A stretch of 64,000 bases of DNA, from NCBI GenBank assembly GCA_036499395.1, contig DASYDW010000139.1:19354-83353 (forward strand), written 5' to 3'. The position numbers and the translations under genes are program-made. The stretch's first letter is position 1. Each line of letters opens with the position of its first letter. Below the pieces are notes generated by a model. It saw only the letters and a program-made list of their open reading frames with translations, was not told the DNA's origin and searched no databases. The stretch is from Pirellulales bacterium. GTDB lineage: Bacteria > Planctomycetota > Planctomycetia > Pirellulales > JACPPG01. Below are positions 55,047 through 63,939 of the stretch, piece by piece.

Positions 55047-55668
55047 TCATCTCCTGTAACTCGTTGGCGCTTGGGCGCTCGGCCTCTGTTCATCCTTCTA
55101 AGTCAAAAACTTTCGAGGGAGGACACAGCGCCGCTTTCGTATCGAATGGTCCCAAGCAACCGATGGACTGCGCCGACCCCTTGCTGGTGCTTTCCGGGTC
55201 GGCAAAGAAAGGGGTCACAAGGCGGACCCAGCAGGCAGGAGAGTCGATAGGCAGTTACCAAGTCCGAGATTACGGACTGGTGAATTCCCTGTTCGGCGGA
55301 CCGACCGGCATGGTTAAGTATACCCGCCTCTGGCGGCCAGTATAGCGGCGTTTGAAAAAGAGAGTGGGGCAATCGGGGGGTTGTAGGGGTGGCCGACGGT
55401 AGATTGACCGCATCGGTTGATCTGCTACCATGTCGGCACTGAGATTTTGTACGCGCGAGTCGATGCTCGTGCTGTGATATTGCTTTTCGTGCAGTGGTAC
55501 GCCTCGCCCCGGTTTGTCAGACAGGCGAAGTTATCTCTCTCGACCGCGATTGATCTGTGACACTCAGTGTCCTGCCGGGCATTTCTCGCGGCGTCTTTCT
55601 CTCGATAGAAGGTTCTCCGCGGGACCAACTCGGTCGGTTTATGGGCGTTATTTGCAGGAGGGGCATTT
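55047..55668. other. Long intergenic region between RRM and cold-shock genes
   Basis: 622 bp between two divergent RNA-binding-protein genes. It probably holds both promoters and a long 5' leader for the cold-shock gene, as is typical of CspA-type mRNAs. No gene with family features was found. Confidence 0.5.
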
Positions 55669-55866
55669 ATGCCTCAAGGCACGATCAAGAAGTTGATTTC
55701 GGACAAGGGATTTGGATTCATCGCGGGCGAGCGCGGCGAATTGTTTTTCCACCACTCGGCGGTCGAGGGGACGTCGATCGAGGCTTTGCACGAAGGCCAG
55801 ACGGTCGAATACACCGAAGGTCGCGGTCCCAAGGGCCCGCGTGCCGAGAACGTCAAAGTCGTCTAG
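55669..55866 (+). CDS. Cold-shock protein (CspA family)
   Basis: A 65-residue cold-shock domain protein: GTIKKLISDKGFGFIAGE (RNP1 KGFGFI) and LFFHHSAVEG (RNP2-like), ending RAENVKVV. It binds single-stranded RNA or DNA as a chaperone. The ATG has a strong GGAGGGG ribosome site. A hairpin terminator follows. Confidence 0.95.
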   Translation: MPQGTIKKLISDKGFGFIAGERGELFFHHSAVEGTSIEALHEGQTVEYTEGRGPKGPRAENVKVV

Positions 55867-55894
55867 TTTCGACGAAAAGATTCTGACGTATTTC

Positions 55895-55930
55895 CGCCTG
55901 GCGACGGCCGACGGCCGCCGCCAGGCGTAT
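55895..55930 (+). terminator. Hairpin terminator of cold-shock gene
   Basis: A 9-bp stem CGCCTGGCG (55895-55903) with CGCCAGGCG (55919-55927), followed by TATTTCT. Twenty-eight bp past the stop. Confidence 0.6.
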
Positions 55931-56073
55931 TTCTATCCTGCAGAGGATCCGTGATGCGTGCCACCGGCTGATGAGCCGGTATGATGCCAGCTCACTCACC
56001 TCACGGCGTTACGTTGGCCTATCGGGCCTGACGACGCCGGCTTTCAGCAACCGCGGCAACGCGGATTTCCAAA

Positions 56074-56565
56074 GTGGCCGCCACAGAACCGATCGTTCCC
56101 CACGACGTCTTCGATGTTAACCGCGTGCTGGCGGACCATGAGGCAATTCGCCGCGTCAATCCGCAGCGATTCGAGTTGGAACAACTCACCGCCGTGGTCT
56201 ACGACGACGAGTCGACGCAGACGACCGTCGGCTACAAGGATCTGACCCGCGACGAGTTCTGGTGCCGAGGCCACTTTCCCGGCCATCCGGTGACCCCCGG
56301 TGTCTTGATTTGCGAGGCGGCTGCACAACTGTGCAGCTACCACGCGCAAGTCCACGACCTGACCGGCGGACGCGTGCTGGGCTTCGGCGGGCTGGATCGT
56401 GTCCGCTTCCGCGAGACCGTCACCGTCCCTTGCCGGCTGATGATCATGGCCAAAGTGCTGAAAATGCGGCGCGGCGCGATGATCGTCTATCGCTTTCAAT
56501 GCTTCGTCGAGCAGCGTTTGGTTTGCGAAGGCGAATTGCGCGGCATAGGACTGCCGTCTGTCTAA
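56074..56565 (+). CDS. FabZ-like 3-hydroxyacyl-ACP dehydratase family protein
   Basis: 163 residues from GTG, no clear ribosome site. HotDog-fold dehydratase: CRGHFPGHPVTPGVLICEAA holds the catalytic His (GHFPGHP) and Glu (CEAAAQ). GGLDRVRFRETVTVPCRL is also typical. FabZ removes water from 3-hydroxyacyl-ACP in fatty-acid synthesis; the N-terminal 50 residues (RRVNPQRFELEQL) are longer than in FabZ, so it could be a specialised relative. No fatty-acid-synthesis gene is adjacent. Confidence 0.85.
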   Translation: MAATEPIVPHDVFDVNRVLADHEAIRRVNPQRFELEQLTAVVYDDESTQTTVGYKDLTRDEFWCRGHFPGHPVTPGVLICEAAAQLCSYHAQVHDLTGGRVLGFGGLDRVRFRETVTVPCRLMIMAKVLKMRRGAMIVYRFQCFVEQRLVCEGELRGIGLPSV

Positions 56566-56878
56566 CGGCACTCGGTCGTCTGGCCCTTAAAGGTATCGCG
56601 CCCGCGTCGTGCCGTAGTCATGGTCAAGCAGGGTCGCCCGAGGCCTGAACGCCCCTAGGACCACGGACACTGCGCATTCTGAATCGCCCGGTGATCCCCG
56701 CTGCTTCCCTTGGTTGCGGCACGAACATTGGCTGCCTGGGGCCCTATAAAACGGCGTAAATCCCTGCGAAACCGTTACCTTCGACCAACCAACCTTGCCT
56801 TTCGCGGTGTTAAATACGTATGGAAATAGAATACAGTTGAAGGCAGAGACCATTCTGGCCGGTACTACGGGAAGATTC
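56566..56878. other. Intergenic region
   Basis: About 310 bp before the cytochrome/DUF1549/DUF1553 gene. Promoter expected; no gene or clear repeat. Confidence 0.4.
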
Positions 56879-59395
56879 ATGCTGCGATCGATAAACGTCT
56901 TCGCAATGTCGGTCCTGCTGGCATGCCTTTGCGGATCTATCGCGCTGGCGGCGCCGCCGAAACCGCGTCTCTCGAAAGAAGGCGTCGACTTCTTCGAGAA
57001 GCGCATCCGCCCGCTGCTGGTGCATAACTGCTATGAGTGTCATTCCGGCGACGCGGCCAAGGCCAAGGGGCATCTGCTGCTCGACTCGGCCGAAGGCATC
57101 CACAAGGGGGGCGACTCGGGCGCGGTTATCATGCCAGGCCACGCCGACGACAGTTTGCTGGTGGAAGCGATCCGCTACGAAGGGTTGCAGATGCCGCCGA
57201 AGGGGCAGCTCGACGAAGACGCCATTCAGAATATCGTCGAATGGATCAACATGGGTGCACCCGATCCGCGAGTCGGTAAGGCCGGTAAGCCGCGCAACAA
57301 GATCGATCTGGCCGAGGCCAAAAAATATTGGGCGTTCAAGCCCGCGAAGCTGTCGCCCCCGCCGGAAGTCTCTGACTCACGCTGGCCGCATACGAATATC
57401 GATCGCTTTGTGCGCGCGGCGCAAGAGCGCGAGAATCTGACCCCGGTGCGCGATGCAGATCGCCTGACGCTAATTCGTCGCGTGACGTTCGACTTAACCG
57501 GCCTGCCGCCAACGCCCGCCGAGGTTGACGCATTCCTCAAGGACGAGTCGGCCAGTGCGTTCGCCACGGTGGTTGATCGCTTGCTCGCTTCACCGCACTT
57601 CGGCGAGCGTTGGGCACGGCACTGGTTAGACGTCGTTCACTATGCCGAATCGTCGGGCAAGGACCGCAACATTCCCTATCGCTACGCCTGGCGGTACCGA
57701 GATTATGTCATCGACGCGCTAAATTGCGACAAGCCGTACGATCGCTTCATAACGGAGCAAATCGCGGGGGACTTGCTGCCTTCACGAGGCGCCGAGCAGA
57801 AAAACGAGCATCTGGTGGCGACCGGCTTGCTGGCGATCGGGCCCAAAGGGGTCAATACGCGAAATGAAGAGCAGTTCGCGATGGACGTCATCGACGACCA
57901 GATCGACGTCGTCGGTCGGGCGATGCTGGGAATGACGATCGCGTGTGCCCGCTGCCACGATCATAAGTTCGACCCGATTCCTACGGCGGACTATTACGCC
58001 TTGGCGGGCATTTTTCGTAGTACGCAAACGCAGGCGGGGACTGAGGCGGGCAAGAAAGCAGCGCTCGACGCGCGGTTGATCTCGCTGTCCGACACGAGCA
58101 ATAGCTTGAAGCCGACGAGCGACGAGCTAAAAGCCGAAACGAAACGCCAGCAGGAAATCGCGAAGCTCGAAGCCGAAATCGAACAGATTCGCAAAACAGC
58201 CCGTCAAGCGGCAAAGGCGGGCATGCCCAAGGCAAAGGGGAAGAAAGGCGGAGCGCCAAAGGCACAGCCACGAAGCATGCAGGTCAACGCTCAGGCCGTG
58301 CGTGACAAGGTCAAGGAGTTGCGCGACGAGATCGAAAAGCTCGAAGGTCAAAAGACGCCGACTCGTAATCTGGCAATGGGAGTCGTCGAATCCTCAACTC
58401 CCACCAATTGCCAGGTGTTGGTGCGCGGCGAGATCAAAGATAAGGGGACAGAAGTCCCGCGCGGCGTGCTAACGGTGCTGAAGACTTCTTCGGCCAACCA
58501 CATCAATCCACGCCGCAGTGGGCGGCTCGAACTGGCTCAATGGATTTCGAGCAAGAGCAACCCGCTCACGGCGCGCGTCATGGCCAACCGCGTCTGGTCG
58601 CATCTGTTCGGGCAGGGTCTGGTCGAATCGGTCGATAATTTCGGCGCGCTGGGGAGCGAACCGAGCAATCCGGCGCTACTCGACAACTTGGCGTTTCAGT
58701 TCATGAACGACAATTGGTCCGTCAAGAAACTGATTCGCTCGATCGTGCTCAGCCATACGTACCAGTTGAGCAGCGATCACAACGAGGCGAATTACGACCA
58801 CGATCCGTCGAACGTCAATCTATGGCGCGTCGACCGTCGCCGTCTGGATGCCGAAGAGATTCGCGACGCCATGCTGTACGCCAGCGGCCAGCTCGACCTG
58901 GCGCGGCCGACTGGCTCGTATGTCATGGACTTGGACAATGGCCCGGTGCGCGGCAAAGAATTGCAGGGCCTACACAAGGCGACAAACGTGCGCAGCGTGT
59001 ACCTGCCGATCGTGCGTGGTAATGTGCCCGACTTCTTGCAAGTGTTCGACGCGGCTGATCCCAGCCTGATCGTCGGCAAGCGTGACGTGACGACGGTGCC
59101 GACCCAAGCACTCTTCTTGATGAACAACCCGTTTGTGCTCAAGCAATCGGAAGAGATGGCGAAGCGCATCTTGAAAGACAAGGATCACGACCAGGCGACC
59201 CGCATTGAGTTGGCGTATCGCCTGGCACTATCACGTTTAGCGACGCAGGAAGAGCACGACGCGGTGGCCAAGTACCTGAACAATTATCGAGCCAAACTTG
59301 AGAGTAGCGGCCATAAGGGCAATGCGCAGCTTGCCGCGTGGACCAGCCTGTGCCAGACATTATTCGAATCGGGTGAGTTCCGTTACGTTTATTGA
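56879..59395 (+). CDS. Cytochrome c / DUF1549 / DUF1553 multidomain protein
   Basis: 838 residues from ATG at 56879, giving the signal peptide MLRSINVFAMSVLLACLCGS. The cytochrome c domain has CYECH near residue 47. DUF1549 shows FDLTGLPPTPAEVDAF, RWARHWLDVVHYAES and a second haem-like CARCH. A charged coiled-coil region (about 425-500; LKAETKRQQEIAKLEAEIEQ) lies in place of the LamG domain of the other copy. DUF1553 ends the protein (ANRVWSHLFGQGLVESVDNF; VPTQALFLMNNPFVLK). It is followed 36 bp later by a DUF1501 gene. Confidence 0.94.
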   Translation: MLRSINVFAMSVLLACLCGSIALAAPPKPRLSKEGVDFFEKRIRPLLVHNCYECHSGDAAKAKGHLLLDSAEGIHKGGDSGAVIMPGHADDSLLVEAIRYEGLQMPPKGQLDEDAIQNIVEWINMGAPDPRVGKAGKPRNKIDLAEAKKYWAFKPAKLSPPPEVSDSRWPHTNIDRFVRAAQERENLTPVRDADRLTLIRRVTFDLTGLPPTPAEVDAFLKDESASAFATVVDRLLASPHFGERWARHWLDVVHYAESSGKDRNIPYRYAWRYRDYVIDALNCDKPYDRFITEQIAGDLLPSRGAEQKNEHLVATGLLAIGPKGVNTRNEEQFAMDVIDDQIDVVGRAMLGMTIACARCHDHKFDPIPTADYYALAGIFRSTQTQAGTEAGKKAALDARLISLSDTSNSLKPTSDELKAETKRQQEIAKLEAEIEQIRKTARQAAKAGMPKAKGKKGGAPKAQPRSMQVNAQAVRDKVKELRDEIEKLEGQKTPTRNLAMGVVESSTPTNCQVLVRGEIKDKGTEVPRGVLTVLKTSSANHINPRRSGRLELAQWISSKSNPLTARVMANRVWSHLFGQGLVESVDNFGALGSEPSNPALLDNLAFQFMNDNWSVKKLIRSIVLSHTYQLSSDHNEANYDHDPSNVNLWRVDRRRLDAEEIRDAMLYASGQLDLARPTGSYVMDLDNGPVRGKELQGLHKATNVRSVYLPIVRGNVPDFLQVFDAADPSLIVGKRDVTTVPTQALFLMNNPFVLKQSEEMAKRILKDKDHDQATRIELAYRLALSRLATQEEHDAVAKYLNNYRAKLESSGHKGNAQLAAWTSLCQTLFESGEFRYVY

Positions 59396-59431
59396 CCAGT
59401 TCGCACGCCGCACGTGCAGCAGGACTGAAAT

Positions 59432-60805
59432 ATGTTCAACGATCTTCGCCCCGCAGGGTTTTCTCGCCGCGACCTGTTGAAAGCCGTGTCGTGCGGCTTC
59501 GGCTACCTGGCATTTTCGAACCTGGCCGCGCAGGCCAGCACGGCCGAAACACCCAATGCGCTAGCGCCAAAGGCACCGCACTTTAAGTCTCGCGCGAAGC
59601 GAGTGATCTTCCTGTTCATGCAGGGCGCGCCGTCGCATGTCGATACATTCGACTACAAGCCCCGGCTGCAGTCGGACGATGGAAAAACCACCAACGGCAA
59701 AGATCGCAAGCTAATGAGGTCGCCATTCAAGTTCAGCCAGCACGGCAAGTCAGGCCTGTGGCTGCCGGAGATTTTCCCGCAGTTGGCGAATCATGCGGAC
59801 GATCTTTGCTTGCTCAACAGCATGTACACCGATGTGGGCGTGCATCCGCAGGCTGTCACCGAAATGCACACGGGGACGTTTCGTTTTCAGCGTCCTTCGA
59901 TGGGAGCCTGGACGCTGTACGGATTGGGAAGCGAAAACTCCGAGCTGCCCGGCTTCATCACCATCAACCCTGCCGGTGGCGCGACGAGCTATGGCAGTGC
60001 CTTTCTGCCCGCCTCGTACCAGGGGATCAAGATCGATGGCGTCCAGGAACGCAATGGCGGCGGGCGGATGGCGAACATCGGCAACTCGAAACTGACCGCC
60101 GAATTGCAACGTCAGCAGCTCGACCTGTTGGCCACGTTGAACAAGGACCGGCTGCAAAAGGATGGCGTCAACACCGAGCTCGAAGGTTTGATCCAGTCGT
60201 ACGAACTGGCGTTTCGTATGGAGGGGGCCGTGCCGGCGATCATGGACATCTCGAACGAAACCGAGGCCACGCGCGACGCGTACGGTATCGGCACCAAAGG
60301 GACCGACAATTTTGGCCGACAATGCTTGCTTGCGCGGCGCTTCGCCGAAGCCGGCGTCCGCTTCATCGAACTGGGCATGGGAGGTTGGGACCAGCACAAC
60401 AACCTTCGCGCGAAGCTAACGACCAACGCCCGGGCCATCGACAAGCCGATCGCCGCCCTGTTGGCCGACCTGAAGCAGCGAGATCTGCTGAAGGACACCC
60501 TGGTTGTGTGGGGCGGAGAGTTCGGCCGCACTCCCACCGCGCAGCGGGCCGATGGCCGCGACCATAATGCGACCGGGTTTTCGATGTGGATGGCTGGTGG
60601 CGGCGTCAAAGGAGGCTTTCGCCACGGCGCCACGGACGATCATGGCGAGAAAGCGGTCGACAAGAAAATGCACATCAACGATTTGCACGCCACGATGCTG
60701 TACTTACTCGGCCTGGACCACACCAAGCTGACGTACCAGTACAGCGGTCGCGATGTACGCCTGACCGACCTGGCCGGCACGGTTGCGCACGATATCGTTG
60801 CGTGA
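59432..60805 (+). CDS. DUF1501 domain-containing protein
   Basis: 457 residues. A Tat-like leader (SRRDLLKAVSCGFGYLAF) is followed by DUF1501: IFLFMQGAPSHVDTFDYKP, LCLLNSMYTDVGVHPQAV, VVWGGEFGRTPTAQ and GRDHNATGFSMWMAGGGVKG. It is 36 bp after the cytochrome/DUF1549/DUF1553 gene, so the two form the usual planctomycete pair. Substrate unknown. Confidence 0.94.
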   Translation: MFNDLRPAGFSRRDLLKAVSCGFGYLAFSNLAAQASTAETPNALAPKAPHFKSRAKRVIFLFMQGAPSHVDTFDYKPRLQSDDGKTTNGKDRKLMRSPFKFSQHGKSGLWLPEIFPQLANHADDLCLLNSMYTDVGVHPQAVTEMHTGTFRFQRPSMGAWTLYGLGSENSELPGFITINPAGGATSYGSAFLPASYQGIKIDGVQERNGGGRMANIGNSKLTAELQRQQLDLLATLNKDRLQKDGVNTELEGLIQSYELAFRMEGAVPAIMDISNETEATRDAYGIGTKGTDNFGRQCLLARRFAEAGVRFIELGMGGWDQHNNLRAKLTTNARAIDKPIAALLADLKQRDLLKDTLVVWGGEFGRTPTAQRADGRDHNATGFSMWMAGGGVKGGFRHGATDDHGEKAVDKKMHINDLHATMLYLLGLDHTKLTYQYSGRDVRLTDLAGTVAHDIVA

Positions 60806-60902
60806 GGACGGTTGTCTGGCAACGTGTGCCGACGCAAGAACGCACGCTTGTTCCGTTTGTGGCGATAAAGCATGGCACATGCGAGATTACTATCGCGTGC
60901 CG

Positions 60903-61739
60903 TTAGTCGGCGAGCACCTTCTTCGCTGGCTTCAAATGCTCGGCATCAAGCTTGCCTACGGACCACAGCAGGCCACGCGTCACGAGGTCCAAATATCGGC
61001 CATCTTCGACCGTGGCATTGTTATGCCCCAGGGTCGTGGCGAATACCTTGGTCTTCTCGCGATAGGTGTTGGTCCAGGCAACGATGGCGTCGACAGGTGT
61101 CGTCTTCCCATCCCGATTTTTCACCTGCTGCGTGCCACGCGCCAGGATGCGGCCGGTCGGCAGCAGGTTGCCGGTCAGGTTGTTGTACAGTTCTTCGTTG
61201 ATCGTGGTCCAATTCTCGAGACCGTGCAGGATCGGGCTGTCGCGGTCGATCAGAGCCAATTCGATGGGCAACTGCGGACCGTGGCCGGTCGATTGAAGAC
61301 CGGTAAACTCAAACCACGGAGTTACGTCCTTCGGATAACCCTTGCTTCGGTAGCAATGCATCCCGCAGTGCAGAACCACACCGGGCAAACCCTCGCGATG
61401 GGGACGCAGAATCCGGTCGATGACGGCCAGATCCTTGACGTCTGACGAGCATTCGTCATGCACCACGACGTCAAAGCCCGCGGCCCAGTCCGGATTCTCG
61501 TAAACCGGATTCATGTGCGCGGTGGTTTTGTCGGGATCGTAAGCGATCTTCCACTCGACGTTGGCTCGCGCCGAGATGCCCTGCGTGAGAATATCTTTCT
61601 GCTTCTCGTAGTCGTGGCAGCAGCCACCGATCACGAGCAACGCGCGAATCGGCTTATCTTCCGCCCGCGCAACACCGAGCCATAAGAGGGATAAGGATAA
61701 AACGCACACGGCACAGATCAGTTTCGTCATGGATTGCAT
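60903..61739 (-). CDS. ThuA-domain secreted protein
   Basis: 278 residues from ATG at 61739 (a TTG at 61745 with AGGAG 5 nt upstream is possible). A signal peptide (AVCVLSLSLLWLGVARA) is followed by the ThuA (trehalose-utilisation) glutamine-amidotransferase-like fold: ALLVIGGCCHDYEKQKDIL, FDVVVHDECSSDV, GVVLHCGMHCYRS and FATTLGHNNATVEDGRYLD. Precise reaction unknown; common in planctomycete sugar-degradation regions. Confidence 0.92.
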   Translation of the reverse strand: MQSMTKLICAVCVLSLSLLWLGVARAEDKPIRALLVIGGCCHDYEKQKDILTQGISARANVEWKIAYDPDKTTAHMNPVYENPDWAAGFDVVVHDECSSDVKDLAVIDRILRPHREGLPGVVLHCGMHCYRSKGYPKDVTPWFEFTGLQSTGHGPQLPIELALIDRDSPILHGLENWTTINEELYNNLTGNLLPTGRILARGTQQVKNRDGKTTPVDAIVAWTNTYREKTKVFATTLGHNNATVEDGRYLDLVTRGLLWSVGKLDAEHLKPAKKVLAD

Positions 61740-61944
61740 TATCAAGTTGACTCCTGCATTTCGGGCGGGGTGCGCGCAAGTGGTCTATTTGCTGGCAACG
61801 ATCATCGTCTGCCATCCCGCGCTTGGCAAGCGTCCGAGGCCGAACGCGAACCCAGGCCAATCGTGGATTTTCTTGCGTCGGCGCTTCGCCGGTGGCAGAC
61901 TGCTGAAATCACGACGTTGCAAATCGCCCCGAGAGTTTGTAGCT

Positions 61945-62898
61945 ATGAAGTTTTGTTGCCCTTACGTCGCCCTACTGGGAATCATTGCGATCGCCTCGCA
62001 GTCCGTGGCCGATGACTCTGGCTGGACCAAGGAAACCGTCGTCTACAAAACGGTCGGTCCGACGAACATCGAAGCCGACGTCTATCGCCGCAACGGCGAC
62101 GTGTCGCGGCCTTGCGTCGTCTGGATTCACGGCGGCGCACTGATCATGGGGAGCCGGCAAGGGGTCCCTCGCGACATTCGCGATTTGTGCCAGGCGCAGA
62201 ACTATGTCCTCATGTCGCTCGACTATCGGCTGGCGCCCGAGGTCAAACTGCCCGCGATCATCGAGGACCTGAAAGACGCCTTTCGCTGGATCCACGCGAC
62301 AGGCGTCGCCAGGCTTCACATCGATCCCCAGAAGATTCTCGTCGCCGGTGGATCGGCCGGTGGTTACCTGACCTTCATGTCTGGCATCTGCGTTGAGCCG
62401 CGTCCCAAGGCGCTACTCGCTTATTACGGCTACGGCGATATTGATGCGCCATGGTATGTCGAGCCGTCGGAGCACTATCGCAAGCAAAAGCTAGTGACCA
62501 GGGCCGAGGCGGATAGCGTCGTCGGAGGCGAGGTAAAGACAGGCAGCGACAGCAAGCCGCGCGGCACCTATTATTTGTACCTGCGTCAGAACGGGCTGTG
62601 GACGCATGAAGTCGCAGGCTTCGATCCGCAAACCGAGCGGGACAAGATTACACCGTATTGCCCGGTGCGGAATCTAACCCCGCAGTATCCCCCCACGCTG
62701 ATGCTACACGGCACCGCCGATACGGATGTCCCATATCACGAGTCGGCGGACATGAACGACGCGCTCTCCAAGCAGGGCGTGCCGCACGAGTTGATCACTG
62801 TCGAAGGGGGCGAGCATGGTCTAGGCGGAGGAGATCCCAAGGTCCTGGCCGCTGCGCACGCTCGCGCCATGCGGTTTATTCGCGAGCAATTGGACTGA
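61945..62898 (+). CDS. Secreted esterase/lipase (alpha/beta hydrolase)
   Basis: 317 residues from ATG at 61945, GAGAG upstream, signal peptide (VALLGIIAIASQSVA). BD-FAE/acetyl-esterase features: VVWIHGGALIMGS, YRLAPEVKLPAIIEDLKDAF, the nucleophile VAGGSAGGYLTF, acid HGTADTDVPYHES and His in VEGGEHGLGGG. Likely removes acetyl or feruloyl groups from polysaccharides, fitting the neighbouring sugar-active genes. Confidence 0.9.
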   Translation: MKFCCPYVALLGIIAIASQSVADDSGWTKETVVYKTVGPTNIEADVYRRNGDVSRPCVVWIHGGALIMGSRQGVPRDIRDLCQAQNYVLMSLDYRLAPEVKLPAIIEDLKDAFRWIHATGVARLHIDPQKILVAGGSAGGYLTFMSGICVEPRPKALLAYYGYGDIDAPWYVEPSEHYRKQKLVTRAEADSVVGGEVKTGSDSKPRGTYYLYLRQNGLWTHEVAGFDPQTERDKITPYCPVRNLTPQYPPTLMLHGTADTDVPYHESADMNDALSKQGVPHELITVEGGEHGLGGGDPKVLAAAHARAMRFIREQLD

Positions 62899-62907
62899 CG
62901 CGTCGGT

Positions 62908-63663
62908 TCAGTCGAGCACTTTCACCCGGATCGCGCGATAGCGGACGAATTGCTTGGTAAAGTCGCCGCCGCCGTGAACCTGCAGTGCAATCCCACCCGT
63001 GTCGGGATGCCGCTTCTCGCTGTCAGTGAATTCCATAAAGCGCACACCGTTGATCCAGGTCGTGATCGTCGGCGGATTGCCGACGATGCGTGCACGCAAC
63101 TCATTCCAGCGACCGTGCTGCCACAGCTTTGGCCATTCGACAGGCTTGATGGGAAGGGGAAAGGGGCAATCGTGGGGTGCGATCTCGGTGACCTTGTCGA
63201 GGAAATCGAAATTGCGTCGTGAGATTCCTCCCGATAGCCCTTCGCCGTAAACGCCAGCCAGATTCCCCGCGGCATGATAGTCAACCATGTACTGATAGGC
63301 CTGACCTTTCTCGGTGCTGCGCAGGAACAGTCCGCTGTCGGGCCCGAAATCGTTATTCATTTCCACGACGACTTCGAAGTTACCGTAAGCCCGATCGGTA
63401 AGCACGATCCCGCCATTACCGGGAATATCCTGACAGCCGGTAATCGCTCCGTCTTCGACAACCCACCGCCCTCCCGAACGATGCTGGCTCGCACCACTGT
63501 GACCCGTCTCGGCGCTCACGTGCCAGCCGGCCAGCGTGCGACCGTCGAAGATCGATTCGAAGCCCGTCGGATCGAAGGAGTCGCGACGAAACTCTTCGGC
63601 GCGCGCATTGTCAATCGAGAGAATTGTGAGCGCAAGCGAAGTCAGCAAAATCATCAAACGCAT
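62908..63663 (-). CDS. DUF1080 (3-keto-disaccharide hydrolase-like) protein
   Basis: 251 residues from ATG at 63663, with signal peptide MRLMILLTSLALTILS. DUF1080/concanavalin-like features: FESIFDGRTLAGWHV, WVVEDGAITGCQD, NFEVVVEMNNDFGPDSGLFL and GIALQVHGGGDF. Members hydrolyse or bind sugars outside the cytoplasm, and some have been described as 3-keto-glycoside hydrolases. It ends 10 bp past the convergent esterase gene. Confidence 0.92.
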   Translation of the reverse strand: MRLMILLTSLALTILSIDNARAEEFRRDSFDPTGFESIFDGRTLAGWHVSAETGHSGASQHRSGGRWVVEDGAITGCQDIPGNGGIVLTDRAYGNFEVVVEMNNDFGPDSGLFLRSTEKGQAYQYMVDYHAAGNLAGVYGEGLSGGISRRNFDFLDKVTEIAPHDCPFPLPIKPVEWPKLWQHGRWNELRARIVGNPPTITTWINGVRFMEFTDSEKRHPDTGGIALQVHGGGDFTKQFVRYRAIRVKVLD

Positions 63664-63775
63664 GGATGTCCGACTCCTGACTTCAAATTCGTTGGCCCAA
63701 AGTGGCAGCGTCAAGATAACGCGCCGTCCGTGCGCGGGCCAGCACTGCAGAACCGGCGGAGCCAAACGCAGAAAA

Positions 63776-63816
63776 TGCCGCAGCGGGTCGCCTCCCTGCG
63801 AGGGCCCGCTGCGGCA
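63776..63816 (-). terminator. Long hairpin, probable terminator of the partial gene
   Basis: A perfect 12-bp stem (63776-63787 with 63805-63816) with an inner 4-bp pairing, followed on the minus strand by TTTTCTGCG. It lies 115 bp past the partial minus-strand gene. Confidence 0.55.
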
Positions 63817-63870
63817 AAGAGCAGGAGTCGGACCGCTCTCCGTACCTAGGGGTCGCGCAAACTGAACTAC

Positions 63871-63939
63871 TACCGGCTGGAAGCCGGTAGGTTGAAGGAG
63901 AATCGTGAACTCCGGACTGGAAGTCCTCCGCTCACGATT
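63871..63939. repeat. Two adjacent hairpins with CTGGAAG apexes
   Basis: The first is TACCGGCT/AGCCGGTA (63871-63878 with 63882-63889, 3-nt loop GGA). The second is GGACT/AGTCC (63914-63918 with 63922-63926, same GGA loop) inside a longer imperfect repeat, about 63901-63939, that overlaps the partial gene's stop. The shared loop suggests related units. Confidence 0.5.
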
